Source: Streptomyces iconiensis (lineage in GTDB: Bacteria; Actinomycetota; Actinomycetes; Streptomycetales; Streptomycetaceae). From it: a DNA stretch of 64,000 nt. Shown piece by piece: positions 9,601 to 18,381 of the stretch; position 1 is the stretch's first letter, and each line of letters begins with the position of its first letter. The notes below the pieces were generated by a model, which saw nothing but the letters and a program-made list of their open reading frames with translations, searched no databases and was not told the DNA's origin. The translations under genes were made by a program, and so were the position numbers. The stretch is taken from NCBI RefSeq assembly GCF_028657195.3, contig NZ_JANCPR020000002.1:124001-188000 (forward strand), written 5' to 3'.

Positions 9601-10315
9601 GTTCGACGAGAACGACCAGCCCGCCCTGGTCACCCTCTCCCACCTCATCGACAACCTCTCCCGTGACGAGGACTTCGTCTCCGTAACGAAGATCTACGCC
9701 CCCCGCAAGGAACTGCCCACCGTCGTCAGCGAGTTGATGACCGACGAGCACGTGCCGCACCTCTCAGCGCTGCGCTACAAGCCCGCCGGGCTGAAGAAGC
9801 GCGCGGACTGGGAGCACGTGTGGGACCTCCAGCGAGAAGAGGACGCGGCGCCGGACGAGCCGGCCAAGCGGAAGATCCGGGACTCCATACCCGTACCGCC
9901 GAAGTACACCTCGGCCGACTTCCTGCGCCCCTCCTACTGGAAGGCGCGCGGCAAGCTGGACGTGCCCAAGGAACGGTTCATCTCGTACGCGCGCACCAAC
10001 GTGGCCACTCCGGACCTGTACGGCTGGGCCGGTTGGGATCACCGGGAGCAGGCGGTAGCCCTCGACACGTACATCGCCACGCACGAGGGCCTGACGACAG
10101 AAGAAGTCGCCCCGCTTCTGGCCGGGCTGCTGGAACTCCAGCCCTGGCTGAACCAGTGGCACAACGAGCCCGATCCCCTCTTCGCCCCGACCCCCGCCAA
10201 GTTCTTCGAGGGCGACCGGCAGATCGAGCAGGGCAAGCACGGTCTCACCGACGACGACCTGCGCGCCTGGCGCCCAGCCGCCGCAACCAGAGGTCGCCGG
10301 ACCGCGAAGAAGTAG
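6692..10315 (+). CDS. pglX: BREX-2 adenine-specific DNA methyltransferase PglX
   Basis: 1207 residues, intact. The TTG start at 6692 overlaps the pglW stop and has GGGAGAG upstream. Methyltransferase motif I is DPTCGSGHF at 242-250 and motif IV is NPPY at 380-383, the layout of gamma-type N6-adenine enzymes. The segment from about 7845 to 9180 is visibly lower in GC than its flanks (47% in 8881-8940) and probably contains the target-recognition domain. Two TTA leucine codons occur, at 6713-6715 (codon 8) and 8894-8896 (codon 735), so translation should depend on the bldA tRNA. A G6 run at 7476-7481 lies in the methyltransferase domain. In S. coelicolor Pgl, PglX marks progeny phage DNA and phase-varies through a G tract. 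Confidence 0.95.
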   Translation: MIDGTALLDDLKRQVKAVETDLAGQVKAVTEVGTRLRTEYDRARGLGRTAATWNAWLDDRVTQVGVAWVLGTVFVRFCEDNRLIPEPYLTAPEDDRRDLALARFEDYVAKSDDPTYRGWLEAAFAELGAGQAGRLLFDQRHNPLYQIPLSHDGARDLVDFWRARDEAGVLVHNFTDPLEEDGDGTRGWDTRFLGDLYQDLSEAARKTYALLQTPEFVEEFILDRAMNPAVREFGYDGLKMIDPTCGSGHFVLGAFRRLVRLWGDGQPGRDLHERVRASLDSVHGVDLNPFAVAIARFRLLVAAMAVSGVRTLGDAARYEWPIHLAVGDSLIKHRHKQGNLFDDLEEEGADELADFKYQTEDVHEHPGILEPGRYHVVVGNPPYVTVKDRKLSELYRELYKSCAMEYALSVPFAQRFFELAKAGDADGRGYGMTGQITANSFMKRGFGTRLIETYFGHEVELTEVIDTSGAYIPGHSTPTVILVGRRRAGSSRSDLIRTVRSVQGEPSTPVNAEQGIAWRAIVEQIDNPGSTSRWVSVDDLLRHDFFITHPWILADGGRELNEAISGHSTSTLGELATRIGFVGMTHADHVMIRTRRAWPEEFSSLIRQMIAGEEVRDWTAVTTNRAFYPYSQDRTLLHVSPTVSASPALWPYRTDLGSRATFTGGTYFTSGRPWWEWHQLPKDKRAHTWAITFAEVATHNHFTLDRGGKIFKQTAPVIKLQKGATEQDHLHLVGLLNSSTVALWLKLTCFCKGNATASSGMADQPWSWNYQFNSANIERIPLPAHFPDTLAAALHSLSLQLVANIPSTLTASTIPAHETLREAYVNWQKARAKMITLQEELDWQVYSLYKLHPDDLRVSDDPESPDIPELALGERAFEIVLARRVAAGEASGEWFKRHGSTPITEIPDHWPAAYREVVQKRIDAIESSRAIGMIERPEYKRRWATEGWDALQEKALRSWLLDRIEDRANWFDENDQPALVTLSHLIDNLSRDEDFVSVTKIYAPRKELPTVVSELMTDEHVPHLSALRYKPAGLKKRADWEHVWDLQREEDAAPDEPAKRKIRDSIPVPPKYTSADFLRPSYWKARGKLDVPKERFISYARTNVATPDLYGWAGWDHREQAVALDTYIATHEGLTTEEVAPLLAGLLELQPWLNQWHNEPDPLFAPTPAKFFEGDRQIEQGKHGLTDDDLRAWRPAAATRGRRTAKK

Positions 10316-10330
10316 TCGGCCCGGAATGAC

Positions 10331-10370
10331 AGCGGCCTCGTGAACGATTCGAACCGTTCACGAGGCCGCT
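10331..10370. terminator. Bidirectional hairpin terminator after pglX
   Basis: A perfect 15-bp inverted repeat, AGCGGCCTCGTGAAC and its complement, surrounds a 10-nt loop (one further G-C pair is possible). It lies between the pglX stop and the convergent DUF397 gene. There is no long T tract, as is usual in streptomycetes. Confidence 0.85.
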
Positions 10371-10384
10371 GACTCCCCCGCAGC

Positions 10385-10594
10385 TCAGGCGTTCAACTCC
10401 CCGCCTCTGACCGCCTCGACGAAGGCTGACCAACCAGCCATGGGGAACATGAGTACCGGGCCATGCAGCACCTTGCTGTCCCTCACCGGGATGACGGAGT
10501 CGAGATCGTCGGCGACTTCAACACACGCCCCACCGTCCGGGTTGCTGTAACTGCTCTTCCGCCAGTTCGCGAAGGTCAAGTCGATGGATCGCAC
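10385..10594 (-). CDS. DUF397 protein
   Basis: 69 residues, with the DUF397 signature NWRKSSYSN near residue 10, then CVEVAD, the VRDSK block and the WSAFVEAVRGGE ending. The GTG start at 10594 lies inside the 3' end of the upstream XRE gene (19-bp overlap), so the pair is coupled. Family knowledge: DUF397 proteins are actinobacterial partners of WhiJ/BldB-type XRE regulators, often acting as antagonist or toxin-like partner. Here the pair sits between pglX and pglY. Whether it controls the phage-resistance genes is inference. Confidence 0.9.
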   Translation of the reverse strand: MRSIDLTFANWRKSSYSNPDGGACVEVADDLDSVIPVRDSKVLHGPVLMFPMAGWSAFVEAVRGGELNA

Positions 10595-11418
10595 GGCACT
10601 TCCTCCAAGATGCGCAGGATGAACTCACGCGACTCGGCAGGGGACATGGCCATGTCGCGCACCACATCGTAGGCACGTTGCAAGCGCTCGACCCTCGCGC
10701 TTTCTTCTACGAGGTCGCCCCAGTAAGCGTTCTCGGTATAGGCAACAGGCTTCCCGTCTGCAAGACGCAGGAACCACACATCAGTGCCAACCAGACCGTG
10801 CACCCCGACACTCTGCGGCAACACCTGCACGGTGATGGTCTCTTCGTCCATCATGCCGATCAGGTGTTCAAGCTGCTTGCGCCACTCCCCCGCATCCCGC
10901 AAGGGCGTCCGCAGCACCGCCTCGGAGAGGATCGTCCGGAACGGCGGCGCATCCTCCCCCTCCAGCAACTGTCGCCGCCCCATCCGGGCCTCGACCTGCT
11001 GGTCCAGTTCCTTTCCGCGGAGCCCGCCCGCGGCCAGCACCTCCCGCGCGTAGCCCGGGGTCTGCAACAGTCCCGGCAACACGCTCACGGCGAAGTGCCA
11101 CAGGCTCACCGCTTCGGACTCGAGGGCCATGTAGCGGCGGTACCGCTCGCGGAACTGGGTGTGGTCCCCGGCGGCCAACTCCCACAGGGCGAGCAGCAGT
11201 CCCGGCGTGCCGTAGTGGGTGTCGAGGGCCTGGACGACCTCGGGGCTGCCGAGCGTTTCGCCCTTCTCCATCTTGCCGAACAACGACCAGTCCCAGCCCA
11301 GCCGTTCGCCGAGTTGCCGGAGGCTCGCGCCGCTACCGGCGCGCATGGCGCGTAGTTCCTCGGCGAATCGTTGGCGTGGTTCCTGACTGCGGCCGGTGAT
11401 GACGCGTCGCTGCGGCAT
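10576..11418 (-). CDS. XRE-family regulator with DUF5753 (Scr1-type) C-terminus
   Basis: 280 residues. The ATG at 11418 was chosen for its GAAGGGAG ribosome site; the frame runs open to 11550 without a better start. An HTH_31-type helix-turn-helix covers about residues 15-75 (LRQLGERLGWDWSLFGKMEKG). It is followed by the DUF5753 ligand-like domain (LPGLLQTPGYAREVL, RMGRRQLLEG, TENAYWGDLVEE). It forms an operon with DUF397 and faces two small rightward genes. Its likely role is DNA binding with DUF397 as modulator. The target genes are unknown. Confidence 0.9.
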   Translation of the reverse strand: MPQRRVITGRSQEPRQRFAEELRAMRAGSGASLRQLGERLGWDWSLFGKMEKGETLGSPEVVQALDTHYGTPGLLLALWELAAGDHTQFRERYRRYMALESEAVSLWHFAVSVLPGLLQTPGYAREVLAAGGLRGKELDQQVEARMGRRQLLEGEDAPPFRTILSEAVLRTPLRDAGEWRKQLEHLIGMMDEETITVQVLPQSVGVHGLVGTDVWFLRLADGKPVAYTENAYWGDLVEESARVERLQRAYDVVRDMAMSPAESREFILRILEEVPCDPST

Positions 11419-11621
11419 ACCCGCTCCCTTCGGAGGCGCGCTGAGGTGATCGGTGTGGAAGGTGTGGAACCACCTCCGCACGGCGGGGAAGCACGACCCC
11501 GGCCACAGCGTGGTAGGCCACGTGCGGACACATCCTCGTAATGCCCGCACTACGCACCGTAATTGGCGCAGCCCGGCGGGTCAGGGAATCGACAGAATCG
11601 ACCGCACCCACGAGGACCCGT
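11419..11621. promoter_or_regulatory. Divergent promoter region, XRE gene versus small-gene pair
   Basis: This 203-bp gap separates the leftward XRE-DUF397 operon from the rightward small genes, and is the natural place for the regulator to bind. No clear palindrome was picked out. Annotated by position only. Confidence 0.3.
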
Positions 11622-12005
11622 ATGAGCCCAACACCGCGTCTCCCCCACGACCGCACCCGCATCGGTACCGGCGTCAGCACAGGTATCGGCACCGGCCTCG
11701 CAACCGAAGCCGGTGTCGGCACGGGCACCGGCACCGCCCGCACCGTCGTCGTCACGGGCCACCAGGAAACCCGCACACCGCACACCCCGCACACGCCCGG
11801 GACCCAAGAGGCGCTCGCCGCGCGCGACGCCCTCGCTACCGCCCTCACGCGGGCGGGCATTCAGCTGCCCGCGATGGACATCCGCACCCCGTGGGCGGAG
11901 GACCCCGAGGGCGAGGCGCGGTACGCGCTCGTTCACCTCGGCGTCTGCTCAGCACCCGTCGCGCTGATGCTCGCGGATGTGATCACGAGGGGGCTCGCCC
12001 GATGA
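11622..12005 (+). CDS. Hypothetical protein, small partner of XRE/DUF397 locus
   Basis: 127 residues; not recognised. ATG at 11622 follows GAGGA. The first 50 residues are low complexity (alternating TG/GTG pairs); the rest is a compact segment (QEALAARDALATALTRAGIQLPAMD, then ALVHLGVCSAPVALMLADVI) that looks like a genuine fold. Its stop overlaps the next start (ATGA), so the two are an operon. Similar small genes commonly accompany XRE/DUF397 loci in streptomycetes; that is the only functional clue. Confidence 0.6.
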   Translation: MSPTPRLPHDRTRIGTGVSTGIGTGLATEAGVGTGTGTARTVVVTGHQETRTPHTPHTPGTQEALAARDALATALTRAGIQLPAMDIRTPWAEDPEGEARYALVHLGVCSAPVALMLADVITRGLAR

Positions 12006-12241
12006 CGGAACCGGTGACGGAGGACGGTGGGGCCCCCGCCGTCGGGCAAGCCGTGTTCGACACCGTCCGGAACCGTTTCGGTCAGGTCACCGGACACGAG
12101 GGGCCCTGTCTCCAGCTCTGCCCGCTCGCCGGTGGACGCCAATGGGACGCGGACCCGGCCCAGGTCCGCGTCCTGGGCCGGCGCGAGCTGCTGCGCGTTC
12201 TGGTCGCGGAGGCCAACGCCCGTAGCTGGCAACGCTTCTGA
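12002..12241 (+). CDS. Small hypothetical protein coupled to preceding gene
   Basis: 79 residues; not recognised by name. The ATG at 12002 overlaps the upstream stop. The sequence reads as one small beta-rich domain (VFDTVRNRFGQVTGHEGPCL, PAQVRVLGRRELLR). Third-position GC is high and the short overlap supports real translation. Its function is unknown; it probably works with the 127-residue protein. Confidence 0.65.
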   Translation: MTEPVTEDGGAPAVGQAVFDTVRNRFGQVTGHEGPCLQLCPLAGGRQWDADPAQVRVLGRRELLRVLVAEANARSWQRF

Positions 12242-12416
12242 CGGTGATGACCGCGCCGGCGGCCGGGGTCGGCAGCCGGAGGGTGTAGGCCGCGGGGCCA
12301 AGCCATGGGGCGGGGGACACCACTCCCCTTGATCAGCCCTCTGGCCTAAGCTGGCGGTCAACATCTCAGCGGCCCGACGGGCTTCCTGATCCGCCCCCGC
12401 GCGGACGCCAAAGGAC

Positions 12417-14357
12417 ATGCCCCCACCCGCACGAGTCTTCTTCGTGCTGCCTGGGGGCATTTCCTTGCTGTTGCGTGAGTCCGTTGCGTCCCTGGCCGCC
12501 CGCATCCTCGAAGGGGCGTTGTCGCTGCCTTTGAGTGAGAACTTCGTCCACCAGCACGGCCGGAGGCCCGCGCAGGCAGAAGTGCGGTCGTGGGAACGCA
12601 GCCTCCCCGCGCTCGTCAACGCCCTCATGGAAGCGGGGCTGGGAGACGTCGAGGTGATCGTCGAATACAGCCTGCCGCTCACCAGTAAGCGCGCGGACGC
12701 CGTACTCGCCGGTGTGCACCCGACCACGGGAGAGCCCTCGTACGTCGTCGTCGAACTGAAGCAGTGGAGTGCGGCCTACCCGGAGGAGGACGAGCCTCTG
12801 CTGTGCCGCATCGACGCGTACCCGGAACCCCAGCTCAACCCGATCGAGCAAGTGCGTGGCTACTGCGAGTACATGCAGTCCTTCAACGGGGCCCTGGAAC
12901 GGATGCCGGAGTCACTGGCCGGTGTGGCGTATCTGCACAACGCGACCGAGTCGCGGGTCTCGGCCCTGCGGGGCGTCACCGAGGACCAGCACGGACGGAT
13001 GTACACCAGTGATCAGCGCTGGGCCTTTCTGGAGTTCCTGCGTTCGCGGCTCGCCGCGAAGCCCGGCGCCGAGGCGGCGGATGTTCTGCTCGACGGCAAG
13101 GTACGGCCTTCCAAGCAGTTGATGGCTGTCGCGGCGGCCGAGATCCGCGACCGCGAACAGTTCGTGCTCCTGGCCGAGCAGCGGGTCGCCTACGAGAAGG
13201 TGATGTCCGCCGTCCGGAAGGCCAAGCAGGCCAACCACAAGCAGGTCGTCGTGGTGACCGGCGGCCCGGGTTCCGGCAAGAGCGTGGTCGCCATGTCGCT
13301 GCTGGGGGATCTGTACCGGCGCGGAGTGCCCGCTCTGCACGCGACCGGTTCCGCCTCCTTCACCAAGACCATGCGGAAGATCGCCGGGGCGAAGAAGACC
13401 GCCGTGCAGAAGCTGTTCAAGTACTTCAACAGCTTCATGGACGCCGAGCCGAACGGCCTCGACGTGCTCATCTGCGACGAGGCGCACCGCCTGCGGAAGA
13501 CCTCCGCCAACCGCTACACGAAGGCGGAGCTGCGTACCGACCGCGCCCAGGTGGCTGAACTGATCGACGCGGCGCGGGTGCCCGTCTTCCTGCTCGACCA
13601 GCATCAGGTGGTGCGGCCGGGTGAGATGGGGACCAAGGAGGAGATCCAGCGGGCGGCTGCCGAACAGGGCCTCGACTGCGCGGTGGTGGAGCTGGACGGC
13701 CAGTTCCGGTGCGGCGGCAGTGAGGCGTACGAGAAGTGGGTCATCGACCTGCTGGGCCTGGAGGGCGGCACACCTCACGTGTGGGAGCCGGACGGACGGT
13801 TCCGGCTGCTGACCGCCGAGAGCCCGAAGGAGCTGGAGGACTTCCTCGCCGCGCGCCGCAGCGAGGGCTATGGGGCGCGGATGTCGGCCGGCTACTGCTG
13901 GAAGTGGACCACAACGATCACCCCGGACATGACCGAGCTGCCGGCCGATGTCGTCATCGGGGACTGGGCGCGGCCGTGGAACCTCTACGGCGACCGGTCC
14001 GTACTGGGTGCACCGCCCGCGCCCCTGTGGGCGACCGAACCGGCCGGGTTCGGGCAGGTCGGCTGCGTCTACACCGCGCAGGGCTTCGAGTACGACTGGT
14101 CGGGCGTGATCATCGGCCCCGATCTGGTGTGGCGGACCGATTGCTGGGTCGTACAGCGCTCGGAGTCGAAGGACCCGATCTTCACGAACGCGACGCCGGA
14201 AGCGGACATGAGCCGGCTGATCCGCAACACCTACAAGGTGCTGCTGACGCGGGGCATGGTCGGCACCGTCGTCTACTCCACCGACCCGGAAACACGTGAG
14301 AAGCTGCGGTCGCTGATCCATCAGACGGCCGGGGCCGAGATGCCCGCGTTGGTGTAG
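12417..14357 (+). CDS. DUF2075 protein: PD-(D/E)XK-like nuclease fused to SF1-type helicase
   Basis: 646 residues from the first ATG. That ATG has AAAGGA only 1 nt away, so the true start may be TTG at 12465 (GGGGG 7 nt upstream). An N-terminal nuclease-like domain carries YVVVELKQW near residue 110. A DUF2075 (Schlafen group 3-like) helicase core follows, with Walker A GGPGSGKSVV near 282 and Walker B LICDEAHRL near 355. The late motifs are FRCGGSEAY and YTAQGFEYDW. Such proteins are frequent in defence islands beside restriction or BREX genes. Its position between pglX and pglY suggests an accessory function in the same defence cluster, which is inference. Confidence 0.85.
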   Translation: MPPPARVFFVLPGGISLLLRESVASLAARILEGALSLPLSENFVHQHGRRPAQAEVRSWERSLPALVNALMEAGLGDVEVIVEYSLPLTSKRADAVLAGVHPTTGEPSYVVVELKQWSAAYPEEDEPLLCRIDAYPEPQLNPIEQVRGYCEYMQSFNGALERMPESLAGVAYLHNATESRVSALRGVTEDQHGRMYTSDQRWAFLEFLRSRLAAKPGAEAADVLLDGKVRPSKQLMAVAAAEIRDREQFVLLAEQRVAYEKVMSAVRKAKQANHKQVVVVTGGPGSGKSVVAMSLLGDLYRRGVPALHATGSASFTKTMRKIAGAKKTAVQKLFKYFNSFMDAEPNGLDVLICDEAHRLRKTSANRYTKAELRTDRAQVAELIDAARVPVFLLDQHQVVRPGEMGTKEEIQRAAAEQGLDCAVVELDGQFRCGGSEAYEKWVIDLLGLEGGTPHVWEPDGRFRLLTAESPKELEDFLAARRSEGYGARMSAGYCWKWTTTITPDMTELPADVVIGDWARPWNLYGDRSVLGAPPAPLWATEPAGFGQVGCVYTAQGFEYDWSGVIIGPDLVWRTDCWVVQRSESKDPIFTNATPEADMSRLIRNTYKVLLTRGMVGTVVYSTDPETREKLRSLIHQTAGAEMPALV

Positions 14358-14496
14358 GTGCCCTGGTTCAACTCCTTTTGCGGCGCAGCAAATACGCCCT
14401 TCGTCAGATGCATGTGCGAAAAGCGGTCATCCGGTCCCAGACCTACGCCATACCATCGGACGAACCCGCGCAGCCGCCCGTCGGAGAGTGATACTC

Positions 14497-17400
14497 ATGG
14501 CCCAACAGCCGCCCCTGCTCCGCGATGTCATCGACATCAAGGAGTCCATATCCACCTCGGACTTCGTCCTCCAGCTCTCGGAGGCGACGACCGCCGAAGG
14601 TGCGGAACGGGCGCTGCGGGACTACGTGGTCACGGAACGGCTGCTGGAAAACTTCGACGAGGCGCTCGGGTTGATACGGGCCGCGCTCGACGGGCACACG
14701 TCGAAGGCGGCCTACCTGCACGGCTCGTTCGGTTCGGGCAAGTCGCACTTCATGGCCGTGCTGCACGCTCTGCTGAGCGGCAGCCCGGCAGCCCGCTCCC
14801 GGGCGGACCTCGACCCTGTCCTGACCAAGCACGAATGGCTCGGCACGGAGGGCAAGCGGTTCCTTCTGGTGCCGTACCACATGCTCGGAGCGAAGTCGCT
14901 GGAGCAGCGGATCCTCGGCGGGTACGTCACCTACGTCAAGAAGGTGCGCCCCGAGGCAACGACGCCGCAGGTGTACCGGACGGACTCCCTGTTCGCTGAC
15001 ATCCGGGCGATGCGCTCCCGCATGGGCGACCCGTCCGTCATCGCGGGGCTCGCCTCCATGGACGGCGTCGCGGCGGGCGAAGAGGACGAGTGGGGCGAGG
15101 CGTTCGGCTGGACGCCGCAACTCCTGGACACCGCGCTGGCAGCGGAAGAGGTGCACGAGGGGGGCCAGCAGCTCAACTTGGTCAGCCCTTCCACCCCGGC
15201 CGAGCTGCGGGCGCGGCTGGTCCAGGATGCGAGCACGCATCTGCTGCCCGGCTTCGCGAGGAACGCCACCGAGGACGAGCACGGATTCATCTCGCTGGAC
15301 GCGGGCCTTTCAGTGATCGCCGAGCATGCGCAGGGCCTGGGCTACGACGGTCTGATCCTGTTCATGGACGAGCTGATCCTGTGGCTGGCCACGCTGATCC
15401 ACGACGAGAAGTTCGTGGCCAAGGAGGCCGGCAAGATAACCAACTTCGTCGAGGGCGGTGACGCCAGGCGTGCCGTCCCGGTGATCTCCTTCATCGCCCG
15501 CCAGCGCGACCTGCGTGAGCTGGTGGGCGAGGAGGTGTCGGGCGCTGCCGAGGCATCCATCCAGGACACGCTCAACCTGGCCTCCGGCCGGTTCGACAAG
15601 ATCACGCTGGAGGACCGCAACCTCCCCCAGGTCGCCCACGCGCGGCTGCTCAGGCCCAAGGACGCGGAAGCCGCCGCACTGGTCGACGCGGAGTTCGAGA
15701 AGACCCGTAAGGTCCGCCAGGAGGTGTGGGACACGCTCCTGGGCTCCGACCGGGGTGCGGACGGCGTCGGCGCCGACGAGGAGAGCTTCCGGCTGACCTA
15801 CCCGTTCTCCCCCGCGTTCATGGACACGCTCGTGCACGTGTCCTCGGCGCTCCAGCGCAACCGGACCGGCATGAAGCTGATGGGCCAGCTGCTCGCCGAC
15901 CACCGCGCCGAGCTGCGGCTCGGCGACCTGATCCCGGTCGGCGACCTCTACCCGCTGATCACGGCGGGCGGTGACAAGCCGTTCACCGAAAGCCTGAAGG
16001 TGGTCTTCGAGGCGGCCGACAAGCTGTACCGCACCAAACTGCGGCCCTATCTCCTGCTCACGCACAACGTCACGGAGGAGGAGCTGGAGCGGTACGCCAA
16101 CCGCCCGGCCGGCGTCACCGACCCGGAACTGTGCACCAGGATCAAGCAGTTCACCGGGGACAACCGGATCGTCGGCACGCTGCTGCTCTCGGCGCTCGCC
16201 CCGAGCGTCCCGGCCCTTTCCGACCTGACCATCCGCCGCCTGTCCGCGCTCAACTACGGCTCCGTCGTCACCCCGATTCCCGGCCGCGAGTACGGCATCC
16301 TGAAGAACAAGGTGGCCGAGTGGGCGGGCCGCTTCCCCGAGATCAAGGAGACCGGCACCGAGACCAACCCCGGGGTCCGGCTCGAACTCTCCGGCGTCGA
16401 TGTCGACTCGGTGATCGCCAATGCCAACGTCAACGACAACCCCGGCAACCGGCAGTCCCTCGCCCGACGGCTGCTCGTGGAGGAACTCGGCGTACAGCAG
16501 GGGCAGTTGATCGATGAGCTGCACTTCGTGTGGCGGGGTACGGAGCGCCGCGTCGAGGTGGTCTTCGGCAACGTCGCCGACGAGGACGAGTTGGCGGATC
16601 ACGACCTCATGCCTCAGCAGGACGATCTGTGGCGGCTCGTGATCGACCTGCCCTTCGACGACAGCGAGTACGGGGCCCGCGACGACTCCAACCGGATGGG
16701 GCGTCTCCGTGAGCGGCAGGGCGAGCCGTCCCAGACCGTCGCCTGGCTGCCCACCCACCTCTCCAGCCAGCGGTACGCCGACTTCCGCCGGCTCGTCGTG
16801 ATCGACAAGGCTCTCGCCGACGGCCAGCGGTTCGACGCCCAGTACGCGGGACATCTGAGTCCGGACAACAGGGCGCGCGCCAAGGGGCTGTTGGAGACGC
16901 AGCGGGATTCGCTGCTCAAGAACGTCAAGGCCGCCTTCAAGCAGGCGTACGGCCTCGCCGACAAGAAGGCGACCGACGTGACGGTCGGCTTCGACGACCA
17001 CCTGGCGTCCCTGCGCGAAGTGGACGGGCTGACCCTGGCCTTCGGCCAGTCGCTCCGCGACGCCGCCCGGCACATCGCGGACCGGATGCTCGCCTGCCAG
17101 TTCCCCGACCACCCGAACCTCGACCTCGACGGCAACGGTGCAGTCGTCAGGGCCGCCGAAGCCAAGAAGGTGTTCACCCACGTACAGGCGGCGGCCGAGG
17201 CCCGGGACGGGCGCACCGAAGTGCCCGCCGCCGACCGCCAACTGATGCGGCGGGTAGCCGTGCCCCTGCGGCTCGGGCAGCAGAAAGAGGCGTACTTCGA
17301 GCTGTCGCACTACTGGGCCGACCACTTCCGGCAGCTCGCCCGCGAGCAGGGGGTGACCGGCGACCTCAGCCTGATCACCCTCACCGACTGGACGGACCGC

Positions 17401-18381
17401 CCGGCACCTCGCGGCCTGCCTGGCTTCCTCACCCGGCTGGTGGTCGCCTCGTTCGCCGAGATGGACGACCGGGTGTGGGTACGCGCCGGAACGCCGCTCG
17501 ACCCCGCGCCGGCCCTGAACGAGATCAAGGACCACGACGCCCTGCGGAGCCAGCCGCTGCCCTCCGAGGAAGCCTGGTCAGCGGCCCGGGAACGGTTCGC
17601 GACGCTCTTCGGCGACCCGGCGCCCACGCTGCGCCGGGGCCGCATGGTGAACCAGCTCGCACGGCAGATCGTCCAGCGCGCTGGCGAATGCCACGAGCCG
17701 GCCCGTGAGTTGGTGACCCAGCTGGAGCGGCACTCCGGCTTCCTCCAGCTCGACGAGACCGCCGAGTCAGGCCGCCTCGCCGTCGCCCGGCGGGCTGTCG
17801 AGCTGCTGCGGGAGCTGACCCGCTCGGCCGGTCAGGGCGCCGCCGGGGCCAGGAAGACGGTGGAGGCACTGGCGGCCTTCGACTTCGGCGAGGTCAGCGT
17901 GGACCGGTTCGGCACGTCGCTCAAGCAGGCCGGTCCGATGGCGCGGGCACTGGATGCGACGTCCTGGACCACTCTCGATCTCGCGGCGTCGGAAGGCCCC
18001 GAGGGGGAGGCTCTGCTGGAGTCACTGCGCAACGCGGCCCAGAGCGACCAGCGGACCAGCCACCTTGAGGAAGCCCTCGCCACCGCCCAGCGCGAGGTGC
18101 TCGCCCTGGTCAAGCGGAACCGCACGGCGCCGACTCCCCCGCCCGAACCCCTTCCCGTCCAGCGAGCGGAAGACGTGCCGCTCGACGGTGATTCCAGTCA
18201 CCCGGCCATTCTCATCGACGCGGCTCCCGGCTCCTCGGTCAAGGAGACGGTGAAGCGCTTCGGCGGCAGCCGGACAACGGCGAGCCGGGCGGCATCCGCT
18301 CTCCAGGCGGAGATCGCGGAGCTGGCCGCGCGGGAGCCCGGTGCGACGGTCGAAATCACCTGGCGGGTCGTCGAAGCATGA
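14497..18381 (+). CDS. pglY: BREX-2 ATPase PglY
   Basis: 1294 residues from the ATG at 14497, chosen because GGAGAG lies 8 nt upstream; an in-frame GTG at 14488 falls inside that site. Walker A is [10 protein letters not shown] from residue 76, and a Walker B-like segment is LILFMDEL near residue 290. Length and N-terminus ([20 protein letters not shown]) fit the PglY/BrxC AAA family of large P-loop ATPases required in all BREX types. The stop overlaps the pglZ start (ATGA). It begins a run of five closely spaced rightward genes. Confidence 0.94.
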   Translation: MAQQPPLLRDVIDIKESISTSDFVLQLSEATTAEGAERALRDYVVTERLLENFDEALGLIRAALDGHTSKAAYLHGSFGSGKSHFMAVLHALLSGSPAARSRADLDPVLTKHEWLGTEGKRFLLVPYHMLGAKSLEQRILGGYVTYVKKVRPEATTPQVYRTDSLFADIRAMRSRMGDPSVIAGLASMDGVAAGEEDEWGEAFGWTPQLLDTALAAEEVHEGGQQLNLVSPSTPAELRARLVQDASTHLLPGFARNATEDEHGFISLDAGLSVIAEHAQGLGYDGLILFMDELILWLATLIHDEKFVAKEAGKITNFVEGGDARRAVPVISFIARQRDLRELVGEEVSGAAEASIQDTLNLASGRFDKITLEDRNLPQVAHARLLRPKDAEAAALVDAEFEKTRKVRQEVWDTLLGSDRGADGVGADEESFRLTYPFSPAFMDTLVHVSSALQRNRTGMKLMGQLLADHRAELRLGDLIPVGDLYPLITAGGDKPFTESLKVVFEAADKLYRTKLRPYLLLTHNVTEEELERYANRPAGVTDPELCTRIKQFTGDNRIVGTLLLSALAPSVPALSDLTIRRLSALNYGSVVTPIPGREYGILKNKVAEWAGRFPEIKETGTETNPGVRLELSGVDVDSVIANANVNDNPGNRQSLARRLLVEELGVQQGQLIDELHFVWRGTERRVEVVFGNVADEDELADHDLMPQQDDLWRLVIDLPFDDSEYGARDDSNRMGRLRERQGEPSQTVAWLPTHLSSQRYADFRRLVVIDKALADGQRFDAQYAGHLSPDNRARAKGLLETQRDSLLKNVKAAFKQAYGLADKKATDVTVGFDDHLASLREVDGLTLAFGQSLRDAARHIADRMLACQFPDHPNLDLDGNGAVVRAAEAKKVFTHVQAAAEARDGRTEVPAADRQLMRRVAVPLRLGQQKEAYFELSHYWADHFRQLAREQGVTGDLSLITLTDWTDRPAPRGLPGFLTRLVVASFAEMDDRVWVRAGTPLDPAPALNEIKDHDALRSQPLPSEEAWSAARERFATLFGDPAPTLRRGRMVNQLARQIVQRAGECHEPARELVTQLERHSGFLQLDETAESGRLAVARRAVELLRELTRSAGQGAAGARKTVEALAAFDFGEVSVDRFGTSLKQAGPMARALDATSWTTLDLAASEGPEGEALLESLRNAAQSDQRTSHLEEALATAQREVLALVKRNRTAPTPPPEPLPVQRAEDVPLDGDSSHPAILIDAAPGSSVKETVKRFGGSRTTASRAASALQAEIAELAAREPGATVEITWRVVEA

